In this document: one piece after another, positions 5,815-13,248 of the stretch
How positions within the stretch are numbered: the first letter of the stretch is position 1
How the letters are laid out: each line of letters begins with the position of its first letter
Assembly: GCA_030830595.1 (NCBI GenBank)
Contig: JAURMS010000358.1
Location: forward strand, 1-14,019
Direction: 5' to 3'
DNA length: 14,019 bases
From: Gammaproteobacteria bacterium
GTDB lineage: Bacteria; Pseudomonadota; Gammaproteobacteria; Steroidobacterales; Steroidobacteraceae
Position numbers and translations under genes: made by a program
The notes under the pieces: generated by a model
The model's database searches: none
What the model saw: the letters and a program-made list of their open reading frames with translations, nothing else
Told to the model about the DNA's origin: nothing

Positions 5815-7683
5815 GTGAGATTTCTGACGCTGGTTGTTGCTGCCCTGTCCTTGACCTGTTCCGCCGTCACTTCCGCCGCACCTGCGCCGCGGGCTGCGGC
5901 CCTGATCCTCGACCGTGCCCCGGCCCGCGCAGCAGCGCTCCCGGCGCGTGCACTGCCCGCCTCGGGCGTGGAGGGCCGCTTCAATTCCGCCGCGTTGGAC
6001 GCGGGTCGCATTGCCCTGCCGCTCGCCGACGGTCGAGTGGCGGTTGCGGTGCGCCAGCATGAGTTCGTCGGCCGACGGGGCGAGCGCAGCTGGCTAGGCC
6101 AGTTCGAGGGCCAGCCGGGCAGCCTGTTCTCGGTGACCAGCTATCGCGGGAATGTCCACGGATTCATGCATCGCGGCGCCGAGGTCTATGAAATCGAGTC
6201 CATCGGTGGCGGGCGCGTCCGGTTCTATCGGGTCGATGACGCCTCATTCGCTCCCGAAGGAGATCCGCAGGCGAGTTCCTCGACGGCCATTGCCGATGGC
6301 AGCCTGCCGGTTGCCGCTGCCAGCGCTGGCGAGCCCGTCACCCAGGACCTGCTGGTCGTCTACACGCCTGCGGCGGTCAGCTGGTCGGGCGGAGAGGCCA
6401 ACCTGCAGACGAGGGTGGTCAATGCGATCGCCGCTGCCAACGCGGGCTACCAGAACAGCGAGGTCGGCATCCACCTGAACCTGGTGGGCATGGCGGTCAC
6501 CCAGTACCAGGAGACCGGCTCGATGCAGGACGCACTCGCCCGTTTGCGCTCGACTACCGATGGCTACATGGATGACGTACACGCCCTGCGTGATGCCCTC
6601 AATGCGGACCTGGTCGCACTGGTGACGCTTGACACCGACTATTGCGGTTACGCCTACATCAACCCGGACGCCACCGGCGCCTTCAGCGTGGTGCTGCCCA
6701 CCTGCTTCAGCAGCCACACGCTGGCCCATGAGATCGGCCACATCCAGGGAAATGCCCACGATCAGGGCAACGCCAAGGGCAGCCCTGGTGCCTTTGCCTA
6801 CTCCTACGGCTACCGCACCTGCGACCATCCGGAACTGGCCAACGGGCAGAGCTTCCGCACGGTCATGTCCTACAGCTGCACTGGCGAGCGCGTGAACTAT
6901 TTTTCAAACCCACGCGTGCTGTTCAACGGGGCTGCACAGACCGGTATCGATCACGACCTCGACCCCCGCCAGGCCGCCGATAATGCCCGATCGATGAACC
7001 AGACGGCGCCGCTGGTCGGGGCGTTCCGGGGCGGCGCTGCCGCGCCGCCGGCCGCTCCGACCGTCCTGAGCGGCGTGGCAGTCTCCTCCAGCCGTATCGA
7101 CCTGAGCTGGGTGGATAACGCCCATGACGAGTCTGGCTATCGGCTGGAGCGAGCCACCACGGGCGACTATGCGGTGGTGGCCACGCTGCCGGCAGGTGCC
7201 ACCTCTTTCAGCCACACCGGCCTGGAATCGGGCCAGTCTTACAGCTACCGAGTCGTAGCCTTCAATGCAGCCGGCAATTCCGGCTATTCGAACGCGGTGC
7301 TGGTGAGCACGCCCGTCGCCTCGCCTGCGCCGGATGCTCCCGCTCCCGCCAGCGTGAGCTGGAATCCAGCCAGCGCGACAGCCACCGTGACCTGGATGGA
7401 TGTCTCGCATGAGGATTCCTACGAGGTGGTCCGTGACACCTGGCACCCCAAGCGGGCGGCCTGGACCTCCACGGTCACCATGGTGGTGGGCGCCGACCTG
7501 AGCACTCTCGCCGACGAACTGTCCTCCGGCACCTACCGATACCGGGTCAGGGCGCTGGGAAGCGGGGGGGACTCGGCCTTCGCGGCGGTGTCCTGTTCAG
7601 GGGTGTCGGGTTGTGGTGCAACAGCTGGAGCTGGCGCCACGGCTTTTACGGTGTCGGTTGGGTCGTCGGGCAGGAAGTGGTAG
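5815..7683 (+). CDS. Secreted reprolysin-like zinc metalloprotease with fibronectin type III domains
   Basis: The product has 622 residues and starts at GTG, with GGGAG about 6 bases upstream. Residues 1-22 form a Sec signal peptide (hydrophobic core LTLVVAALSL, cleavage near TSAAPA), so it is exported. Residues about 30-165 look like a propeptide. The catalytic domain, about 175-405, carries the metzincin zinc motif HEIGHIQGNAH at 305-315 (three zinc His, catalytic Glu306) and a Met-turn at Met351 (VMSYS). Cysteines at 277, 297, 336 and 355 may form disulfides. A clear fibronectin type III domain spans about 412-500 and a second, more divergent one about 505-595. The tail after 590 is Gly/Ala/Ser-rich with SCSGVSGC. 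The likely role is extracellular protein degradation. The stop marks the edge of a compositionally different stretch, so the original C-terminus may have been altered. Confidence 0.88.
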   Translation: MRFLTLVVAALSLTCSAVTSAAPAPRAAALILDRAPARAAALPARALPASGVEGRFNSAALDAGRIALPLADGRVAVAVRQHEFVGRRGERSWLGQFEGQPGSLFSVTSYRGNVHGFMHRGAEVYEIESIGGGRVRFYRVDDASFAPEGDPQASSSTAIADGSLPVAAASAGEPVTQDLLVVYTPAAVSWSGGEANLQTRVVNAIAAANAGYQNSEVGIHLNLVGMAVTQYQETGSMQDALARLRSTTDGYMDDVHALRDALNADLVALVTLDTDYCGYAYINPDATGAFSVVLPTCFSSHTLAHEIGHIQGNAHDQGNAKGSPGAFAYSYGYRTCDHPELANGQSFRTVMSYSCTGERVNYFSNPRVLFNGAAQTGIDHDLDPRQAADNARSMNQTAPLVGAFRGGAAAPPAAPTVLSGVAVSSSRIDLSWVDNAHDESGYRLERATTGDYAVVATLPAGATSFSHTGLESGQSYSYRVVAFNAAGNSGYSNAVLVSTPVASPAPDAPAPASVSWNPASATATVTWMDVSHEDSYEVVRDTWHPKRAAWTSTVTMVVGADLSTLADELSSGTYRYRVRALGSGGDSAFAAVSCSGVSGCGATAGAGATAFTVSVGSSGRKW

Positions 7684-8185
7684 GCGTCTGTTTCAAGGCT
7701 TCTTATCGCGACCCTTTATGTAGTACGTAAATTTCTGGATCGCCTGAACGGAACCTACACTCAACATCCAAAGGCAATCGAACGGCTGCGGGCTATCCGT
7801 TACGCATCGGTTGAGGAGATCAATGTCCTGGATAATGCTTCTAGCGATGGGTCCTTGCCCATCTTGGAAGGTTACGGTCGCGAACTGGACACATATGGTG
7901 CCGACCCAAATCGGATCGCTATAGTGCATCCGCGTATTGTGAGCGAGACCGACCCGACGCTAATTGAATACCACGGGACCAGCGTGCACTTTTTAGGGGT
8001 TGGCGGCGTGTATCTCGGTGATTTGAGCGCATCTTCGGTCTCTGCCTGTACTGGCGTTATTGCCGCTGGCTGCGGTAGTCTACTCAGAAGTGCTCACCCT
8101 TATCCGCTTTTGGCAGCCTGAAGAGGTCACCGCGGCGGTACAGGTCTGGGAAAAAATTCGGGGGCCGTTTTTCCGTGATGTCTAG
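7684..8185 (+). pseudogene. Degraded family 2 glycosyltransferase remnant
   Basis: This stretch of about 500 bases holds no convincing intact gene. In the frame from 7684 it is open to a TGA at 8119-8121, but has no ATG or GTG start; the only conventional start is a TTG at 7855 without a ribosome binding site. That frame shows a GT2-like nucleotide-sugar motif, INVLDNASSDGSLPILEGYG, at 7819-7878. GT2-like sequence from the middle of the fold follows almost at once: RIAIVHPRIV, then PTLIEYHGTSVHFLG. The usual block between them, with the LNPDT/DxD element, is missing. A different frame (8027-8185) reads as a hydrophobic-to-basic tail ending GPFFRDV, and its stop overlaps the deacetylase start. 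Together these suggest a glycosyltransferase gene broken by deletion and frameshift. Recognition rests on motifs read by eye. Confidence 0.5.
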
Positions 8186-9032
8186 TCCTGGTTGCAACAC
8201 GGAATTCTTGGATGCGCTGGTTGGCCCCTTGTTGTTTCTGATTCCGCATCAGGACGACGAGATCCTGGGTTGTGGAGGGCTTATAGCGTTGCTACCCGAT
8301 AAGTCCCGCCTTCATTTTGCCTTTGCTACGGATGGAGCAAGTTTCCCGCAGCCGCTGATTCCGCAGCAAGGTCCATATGATTCTGGTCTATCGGCGATTC
8401 GTGAGCAGGAGTCTCGGAATGCGCTTGGTGGCCTGGGAGTGCCTCAGGAGAATATCAGGTTTCTGGGATATCCAGACGCCGGGCTTCGGCGGAGTCTTCC
8501 AGCCTTACGCAGTAATATTGTCAGCTTAATCCATGCGGTAAGACCTCGCGTCGTATTTGCTCCATTCAGGTACGATCGCCATCCCGATCACCTTTCACTC
8601 TACAAGGCGACGGCTCAGGCCCTGAGGGAATGTGCTAGCGGTATTTGTTTGTGTGAGTACATCGTTTATTTTCGTTGGCCCCTCCTGGGTAATGTCGATA
8701 TCCGGTCCAACATGTGTCCGAGTCAGCTTGTAACGTTAGACATTACCCCCGTGCTTTCTCAAAAGCGGCGCGCATTGGATTGTTTCGACAGCCAGTTTAC
8801 CCGTTTCTATCCGTGGCAAGAGCGCCCCGGCGTGCTTCGCTCGATGGTCGAGGAGGGGTATTCCAGTACGAGTGAAGTATTCATCATGGGCCAGCCAAGT
8901 CGGCCCTTATTTGTGCGAAAAAGGGCCCTCTACTGGCTTGCGCACCTGCTGCAGCGCTATGTGGAATGGCCGCTGACGTGGCAAAAAAAGGTTTGGCAGG
9001 CACGGTTCTCATATTGGCGACGTCCTGCCTGA
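8178..9032 (+). CDS. PIG-L/LmbE family deacetylase
   Basis: The product has 284 residues from ATG 8178; a GTG one codon earlier is the alternative. The family signature PHQDDE is at 23-28 (His24 and Asp27 as zinc ligands, Asp26 as the likely base), followed by TDGA at 51-54. RYDRHPDH at 131-138 supplies the third zinc His (His138). Members hydrolyse N-acetyl groups, typically from N-acetylglucosamine in glycolipids, thiols or antibiotics; the exact substrate is unknown. No signal peptide is seen, and the C-terminus is rich in Trp, Arg and Lys, possibly membrane-associating. Codon use is less G+C-biased than in neighbours: for example 8641-8700 is about 42% G+C against about 63% at 9841-9900, by hand count. 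The start overlaps the tail of the glycosyltransferase remnant by 8 bases, which suggests the two were once coupled. Confidence 0.85.
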   Translation: MSSPGCNTEFLDALVGPLLFLIPHQDDEILGCGGLIALLPDKSRLHFAFATDGASFPQPLIPQQGPYDSGLSAIREQESRNALGGLGVPQENIRFLGYPDAGLRRSLPALRSNIVSLIHAVRPRVVFAPFRYDRHPDHLSLYKATAQALRECASGICLCEYIVYFRWPLLGNVDIRSNMCPSQLVTLDITPVLSQKRRALDCFDSQFTRFYPWQERPGVLRSMVEEGYSSTSEVFIMGQPSRPLFVRKRALYWLAHLLQRYVEWPLTWQKKVWQARFSYWRRPA

Positions 9033-9154
9033 TTGAGGCCCGGATGTTGTCCAGCTTTATCCGTGCACTCCCGGCGCAGTGTTGATAGCGATGGCTTTTT
9101 TTGCAATCTGCGAGAGCGGCGCCCTGCCAGCGGGCTAGGTGCAGAATCCTGACT

Positions 9155-10594
9155 GTGAGAGCCCACTTCGACAACACCTATGCGAGACTGCCCGGCGCTT
9201 TTCATGTAAGGCAGTTGCCTGCGCCTGTGCGCGCGCCGACGCTGGGCGCATTCAACCTACCTCTTGCAGAGGAGCTTGGGGTGGATATGTCTTGCGTTGA
9301 CGAAGCGCAACTTGCGGCTATTTGCGCGGGTAATAAGGTTCCTGAAGGGGCGGAACCCATTGCCCTGGCCTATGCTGGTCATCAGTTCGGTAACTTCGTG
9401 CCCACGCTGGGTGACGGGCGGGCACTGCTGATGGGTGAGATGATCGACGTGCATGGCCGGCGCCGGGACCTGCAGTGGAAGGGGAGTGGCAGGACGCCGT
9501 TTTCACGTGGTGGTGACGGGCGCTCGGCGCTGGGTCCCGTGCTTCGCGAATACCTCGTCAGTGAGGCCATGTACGCACTAGGCCTGCCCACCAGTCGTGC
9601 GCTCTCCGCCACCTTGACCGGCGAGCAGGTGTTGCGTGAGGAGCCCTTGCCGGGTGGAGTACTGATCAGGGTTGCGGCCAGCCACGTGCGCATCGGCACC
9701 TTCGAATACTTCGCGGTCCGGAGCGATCTGGAATCGCTTCGACAGCTTACGGCTTACGTCATCCATCGCCATGATCCGGAGCTTGCAGAGGAAGCATGCC
9801 CGGCGCTGAAACTGCTGACCATGGTCGGGAAGCGCCAGGCGGCACTCGTGGCCGGCTGGATGAGCATCGGGTTCATCCACGGCGTGATGAACACCGACAA
9901 CATGAGCATTTCGGGTGAGACCATCGATTTTGGTCCCTGTGCCTTCATGGACGAATACGATCCGGCCACGGTTTACAGCTATATAGACCGGCGCGGCCGC
10001 TATGCCTACGGCAACCAGCCGGCCGTGCTGCAGTGGAACCTGGCGCGCCTGGCGGAGGCGCTGTTACCCCTCATTCACGACCAGCCGGAGGAGGCGGTCG
10101 CGATGGCCAGCGAAGTACTGGGCCAGGTGCCGGGTTGGTACCGTGAGGCGTGGCAGGGACGGCTGCGGGGTAAGCTCGGGCTGGTGGGCGCAGAACCTGA
10201 CGACCACGAGCTGGCGGAGGCGCTGCTCGGGCTGATGCACGCCGAGCAGGCCGATTTCACCAACACGTTTCGTGCGCTGTCTGGCGTTGCCGCCGGTGTC
10301 GCCGTGCTGCCGCCGGCCTTCGACTCGTGGAGGCGTGACTGGCAGGTACGATTGGCCCGAGACCAGCGCGAGGGCCTGCCCGATAGGCTGCGCGCTGCCA
10401 ACCCAGCCTTCATTCCGCGAAATCACCAGGTGGATAAAGCCCTGGAGGCCGCGGTCAGGGAAGGTAACCTCGCGCCATTCCGGCGCCTGCATGAGGTGCT
10501 CCAGCGGCCCTTCGAGGACCAGCCCGAGGCGGCCCACTATGCTGATCCGCCTCGAGCTGAGGAACGGATCGACCATACCTTTTGCGGAACTTGA
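9155..10594 (+). CDS. selO: Protein adenylyltransferase SelO (YdiU family)
   Basis: The product has 479 residues, matching the E. coli YdiU length of about 480. SelO is a pseudokinase-fold enzyme that transfers AMP to Ser, Thr or Tyr of proteins, linked to redox stress. Conserved blocks are AGHQFGNF (74-81), LGDGRALLMGE, WKGSGRTPFSRGGDGR (108-123), REYLVSEAMYALGLPTSRAL, the catalytic/metal segment HGVMNTDNMS (242-251) and DFGPCAFMDEY (258-268). The third-last residue, Cys477 in HTFCGT, is where E. coli has Cys and human SELENOO has selenocysteine. GTG 9155 is preferred because it begins just before the conserved HFDNTYARLPG; the frame runs back to a TTG at 9101. No strong Shine-Dalgarno is visible. 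The 122 bases upstream hold no gene. Confidence 0.95.
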   Translation: MRAHFDNTYARLPGAFHVRQLPAPVRAPTLGAFNLPLAEELGVDMSCVDEAQLAAICAGNKVPEGAEPIALAYAGHQFGNFVPTLGDGRALLMGEMIDVHGRRRDLQWKGSGRTPFSRGGDGRSALGPVLREYLVSEAMYALGLPTSRALSATLTGEQVLREEPLPGGVLIRVAASHVRIGTFEYFAVRSDLESLRQLTAYVIHRHDPELAEEACPALKLLTMVGKRQAALVAGWMSIGFIHGVMNTDNMSISGETIDFGPCAFMDEYDPATVYSYIDRRGRYAYGNQPAVLQWNLARLAEALLPLIHDQPEEAVAMASEVLGQVPGWYREAWQGRLRGKLGLVGAEPDDHELAEALLGLMHAEQADFTNTFRALSGVAAGVAVLPPAFDSWRRDWQVRLARDQREGLPDRLRAANPAFIPRNHQVDKALEAAVREGNLAPFRRLHEVLQRPFEDQPEAAHYADPPRAEERIDHTFCGT

Positions 10595-10598
10595 AGTG

Positions 10599-11705
10599 AT
10601 GCAGTCTTGCGAGTCCACGCGACTCACTTCGCTCGATGCCTTCCGCGGTCTGACGGTGGCGGCGATGATCCTGGTGAACAATCCTGGCAACTGGGCGCAG
10701 GTGTATGCGCCGCTCAGGCATGCCGAGTGGCATGGGCTGACGCCCACCGACCTGGTGTTCCCGTTTTTTCTGCTGATCGTCGGGGTGGCCATTCCCTTTT
10801 CACTAGGACAGCGCCTCGAGTCGGGTACGGCCCCGACGGCCTTGATTGGACGGGTTTTACGGCGGTCACTGATATTGGTGGGCTTGGGTCTCGCAATGCG
10901 AGCGATCCCGGACTTCGACCTGGCCACCATGCGCTATTACGGCGTGCTGCAGCGGATTGGCCTGGTTTACCTGAGTGCAGGCCTCGCCTTTCTGTTCATG
11001 GGTTCGGCGTCTCGTGTGGCCCTGACCGTCTTCCTGCTGCTTGGCTACTGGCTGCTGATGACCCAGGTTCCGGTGCCGGGCCATGCGGCGGGCGATCTCA
11101 GCCCGGCAGGAAACTGGGCTGCATGGGTGGATCGCCTGGTGCTGGATGGACACCTTTGGGGCAGCACCTGGGATCCTGAGGGGCTGCTGTCTACCCTGCC
11201 AGCCCTTGCGACGGCGCTCATCGGCATCTCGGCGGGCGAGTGGCTGCGATCCGGACGCGCGGCGGGTTCGCTACTCCAGGGACTCCTGGTATCCGCCCTT
11301 CTTCTGCTCGGCGCCGGTTACCTGTGGGGTCTGGCGTTTCCGGTCAACAAGAGCCTATGGACCAGCACCTACGTGCTGATGACCGCCGGCTGGGGTCTTG
11401 GTTTGCTGAGTTTCCTGTATTGGGCCATCGACGTCAGAGGCTGGCGTGGCAGGTGGCAGGCATGGATGGTCGTTTTCGGCGTCAATGCGATCACTGCCTT
11501 CGTCGCCTCCGGCATGCTGACCAAGGCGCTGCTGCGGATCCGGGTGGGTGAGGGTGTCAGCCTGTATCAGGCGATCTATGAAAGCGGGTTTCGTTCCTGG
11601 GCCGGCGAGCTGAATGGTTCTCTGGCCTTTGCCCTTGCCTATGTGCTGCTGTGGTGGCTGCTGATGGCACTGCTGAGCAAGCGGGGTCTTCATTTCAAGG
11701 TTTAG
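10599..11705 (+). CDS. Multispanning membrane acyltransferase, NagX / HGSNAT-like (DUF5009/DUF1624 type)
   Basis: The product has 368 residues and about ten hydrophobic segments, indicating an inner-membrane protein. The N-terminus LTSLDAFRGLTVAAMILVNN and the block RHAEWHGLTPTDLVFPFF (40-57) are typical of bacterial relatives of heparan-alpha-glucosaminide N-acetyltransferase. His41 sits in the motif that holds the active-site histidine in the human enzyme. By family knowledge these proteins transfer acetyl from acetyl-CoA across the membrane to glucosamine-type sugars; in Xanthomonas-like bacteria NagX belongs to N-acetylglucosamine use. The substrate here is inferred. ATG 10599, 4 bases after the selO stop with GGAA upstream, is chosen; GTG 10596 or an ATG about 20 codons earlier, inside selO, are alternatives. 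It is probably cotranscribed with selO. The stop overlaps that of the convergent coaX. Confidence 0.85.
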   Translation: MQSCESTRLTSLDAFRGLTVAAMILVNNPGNWAQVYAPLRHAEWHGLTPTDLVFPFFLLIVGVAIPFSLGQRLESGTAPTALIGRVLRRSLILVGLGLAMRAIPDFDLATMRYYGVLQRIGLVYLSAGLAFLFMGSASRVALTVFLLLGYWLLMTQVPVPGHAAGDLSPAGNWAAWVDRLVLDGHLWGSTWDPEGLLSTLPALATALIGISAGEWLRSGRAAGSLLQGLLVSALLLLGAGYLWGLAFPVNKSLWTSTYVLMTAGWGLGLLSFLYWAIDVRGWRGRWQAWMVVFGVNAITAFVASGMLTKALLRIRVGEGVSLYQAIYESGFRSWAGELNGSLAFALAYVLLWWLLMALLSKRGLHFKV

Positions 11706-12484
11706 TCGCCCGTATCCAGGGTCATCGTCAAGGCCTCCTGCAGGCCAACCAGGATCAGCTCGGGCACTATTGCATGGAACAATTGCTGGCTGGCGAAGAG
11801 ATGGGACAAGCCTCCAGTGGCCACTATCCACGGGTCGCCGCCCGCGAAGCACTCCTCGCTAAGGCGGTTCACCAGTTCCCGAGTGGCCCCGACGGAGCTC
11901 CAGAACAGGCCGCTTTGGATGCTTTCCACGGTGGTCCGACCTAGCGCGGAATCGGTGGGAACTACCTCGACCGATGGCAACCGTGCTGCATGCCCCACCA
12001 GCGCCTCGAGGCTCACCAGGATGCCGGGGGCGATGGCGCCGCCTAGGAATTCCCGGCTGGCGGTGACGGCCGTGAAAGTGGTGGCGGTGCCGTAGTCGAC
12101 GATAATGAGGTCGCGCTCAGGAAACAGCCGCAAGGCCCCAAGTGCATCCGCGATACGGTCGGAGCCGACTTCCCGTGGATCCTTGTAGCGGACATTGAGC
12201 CCAAGTTTCAGGCCTGGCCTCAAGACCAGGGGATCCAGCCCGAAATATTTCTGGCAACAAGCCCTGATGGAATACACCGCCGGGGGTACCACGGAGCTCA
12301 GGGCCACCCTGGTGATCGCTGCGGGATCGACGTGATTTTCCCTCAGCACGGCGCGCAGGAACAGGCCCAGTTCGTCGGAGGAGGCCTTTGGAGAGGACGT
12401 GCGCCGAAACTGCACGACCAATTTTTCGCCGTCGAAGACTCCTCCATACAACTGCGAATTGCCGACATCGAGGCAGAGGTTCAT
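11702..12484 (-). CDS. coaX: Type III pantothenate kinase
   Basis: The product has 260 residues, the usual length. It phosphorylates pantothenate with ATP, the first step of coenzyme A synthesis, in the cytoplasm. ASKHA-fold motifs are visible: the phosphate-binding DVGNSQ at 6-11, GSDRIADALGA at 107-117 with the catalytic Asp109, DYGTATTFTAV at 130-140 and GGAIAPGI at 148-155. Type III kinases typically escape feedback inhibition by CoA and need a monovalent cation. The ATG overlaps the panC stop as ATGA, so it is the last gene of panB-panC-coaX. The C-terminus QEALTMTLDTGD and stop overlap the end of the convergent acyltransferase gene. Confidence 0.95.
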   Translation of the reverse strand: MNLCLDVGNSQLYGGVFDGEKLVVQFRRTSSPKASSDELGLFLRAVLRENHVDPAAITRVALSSVVPPAVYSIRACCQKYFGLDPLVLRPGLKLGLNVRYKDPREVGSDRIADALGALRLFPERDLIIVDYGTATTFTAVTASREFLGGAIAPGILVSLEALVGHAARLPSVEVVPTDSALGRTTVESIQSGLFWSSVGATRELVNRLSEECFAGGDPWIVATGGLSHLFASQQLFHAIVPELILVGLQEALTMTLDTGD

Positions 12485-13248
12485 GACAGCTCCAGGTTGT
12501 CTATCAAGCGAACGATGCCGGAAGGCGTTTCTACCCGCACGGCGGCGTAGCGCCTGCCGCCACGGGTCTCGACGTAATCCACGACCAGGCCTGAGTGGGT
12601 CAAGCGTTGGATGGCCTCCTCATCGCTGCGCGCCTCGCGCAGGGCACCGACCAGTCCGAGTGCAGTCTGGCGTGCCTTGGCATCCAGCAGGCGGTTGCGG
12701 GAGCTGAGGGCCAGCCCGTCGGCGTCCCTTACGGTGACGCAGCCGACGATCTCGACGTTCATGAAGAACGCAGCCGCCATGCCGCGGATCAGCTCCAGCT
12801 GCTGGTGATCCTTCTCCCCGAAATAGGCCCGGGTCGGCTGGACGAGATTGAGGAGCTTCATCACCACGGTCAGCACCCCGGTGAAATGCCCCGGGCGGGA
12901 GGCCCCACAGAGTGAGGTGCTGAATTCCATTTCCTGCACACGGTACGCGTAACCGTCCGGATAGAGCATCGCGGGCGCAGGCAGCAGAACGGCATCCACG
13001 CCAAGTTCGCGCGCCAGCGCCAGATCGGCGTCCAGAGTACGGGGATAGAGCTCGAGATCCTTCGGATCGTTGAACTGTGCGGGATTGACAAAGATGGAAA
13101 GGATGGTGTGATCGCATTCCTGGAGGCTACGCGCTACCAGGGAGGCATGACCTGCGTGCAGACAGCCCATGGTAGGCACGAACCCGACCCGACCGCCGAG
13201 CGGGGCGCGAAATGCCCGCCATCCCGCCAGGGTGTCGCACAGTTTCAT
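12481..13248 (-). CDS. panC: Pantothenate synthetase (pantoate-beta-alanine ligase), compact form
   Basis: The enzyme joins pantoate and beta-alanine, with ATP going to AMP and PPi, to make pantothenate. Signature motifs are PTMGCLHAGH at 25-34 (adenylate-binding HxGH), FVNPAQF at 53-59, GRPxHF-like SRPGHFTGV at 117-125, FGEKDHQQ at 143-150 (KD of the pantoate/ATP site) and DGLALSSRN at 177-185. At 255 residues it is shorter than the roughly 280 of E. coli PanC. The missing length is in the C-terminal lid/dimer region, between about residues 188 and 245; the final RLIDNLELS is kept, so it is not truncated at the end. The start overlaps the panB stop as ATGA. Function is very likely intact, as all catalytic motifs are present. 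Confidence 0.95.
   Translation of the reverse strand: MKLCDTLAGWRAFRAPLGGRVGFVPTMGCLHAGHASLVARSLQECDHTILSIFVNPAQFNDPKDLELYPRTLDADLALARELGVDAVLLPAPAMLYPDGYAYRVQEMEFSTSLCGASRPGHFTGVLTVVMKLLNLVQPTRAYFGEKDHQQLELIRGMAAAFFMNVEIVGCVTVRDADGLALSSRNRLLDAKARQTALGLVGALREARSDEEAIQRLTHSGLVVDYVETRGGRRYAAVRVETPSGIVRLIDNLELS

Noticed and set aside
7855..8121. Separate small gene starting at TTG
   Set aside because: It has no ribosome binding site, and its frame is open upstream with glycosyltransferase-like sequence starting before the TTG. It is better read as part of the remnant.
8902..8927. Inverted repeat GGCCCTT / AAGGGCC inside the deacetylase gene
   Set aside because: A seven-pair stem with a 12-base loop inside an intact coding region and no T tract; most likely coincidental.
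9096..9102. T7 run before selO as an intrinsic terminator for the deacetylase gene
   Set aside because: No convincing stem directly precedes the T run.
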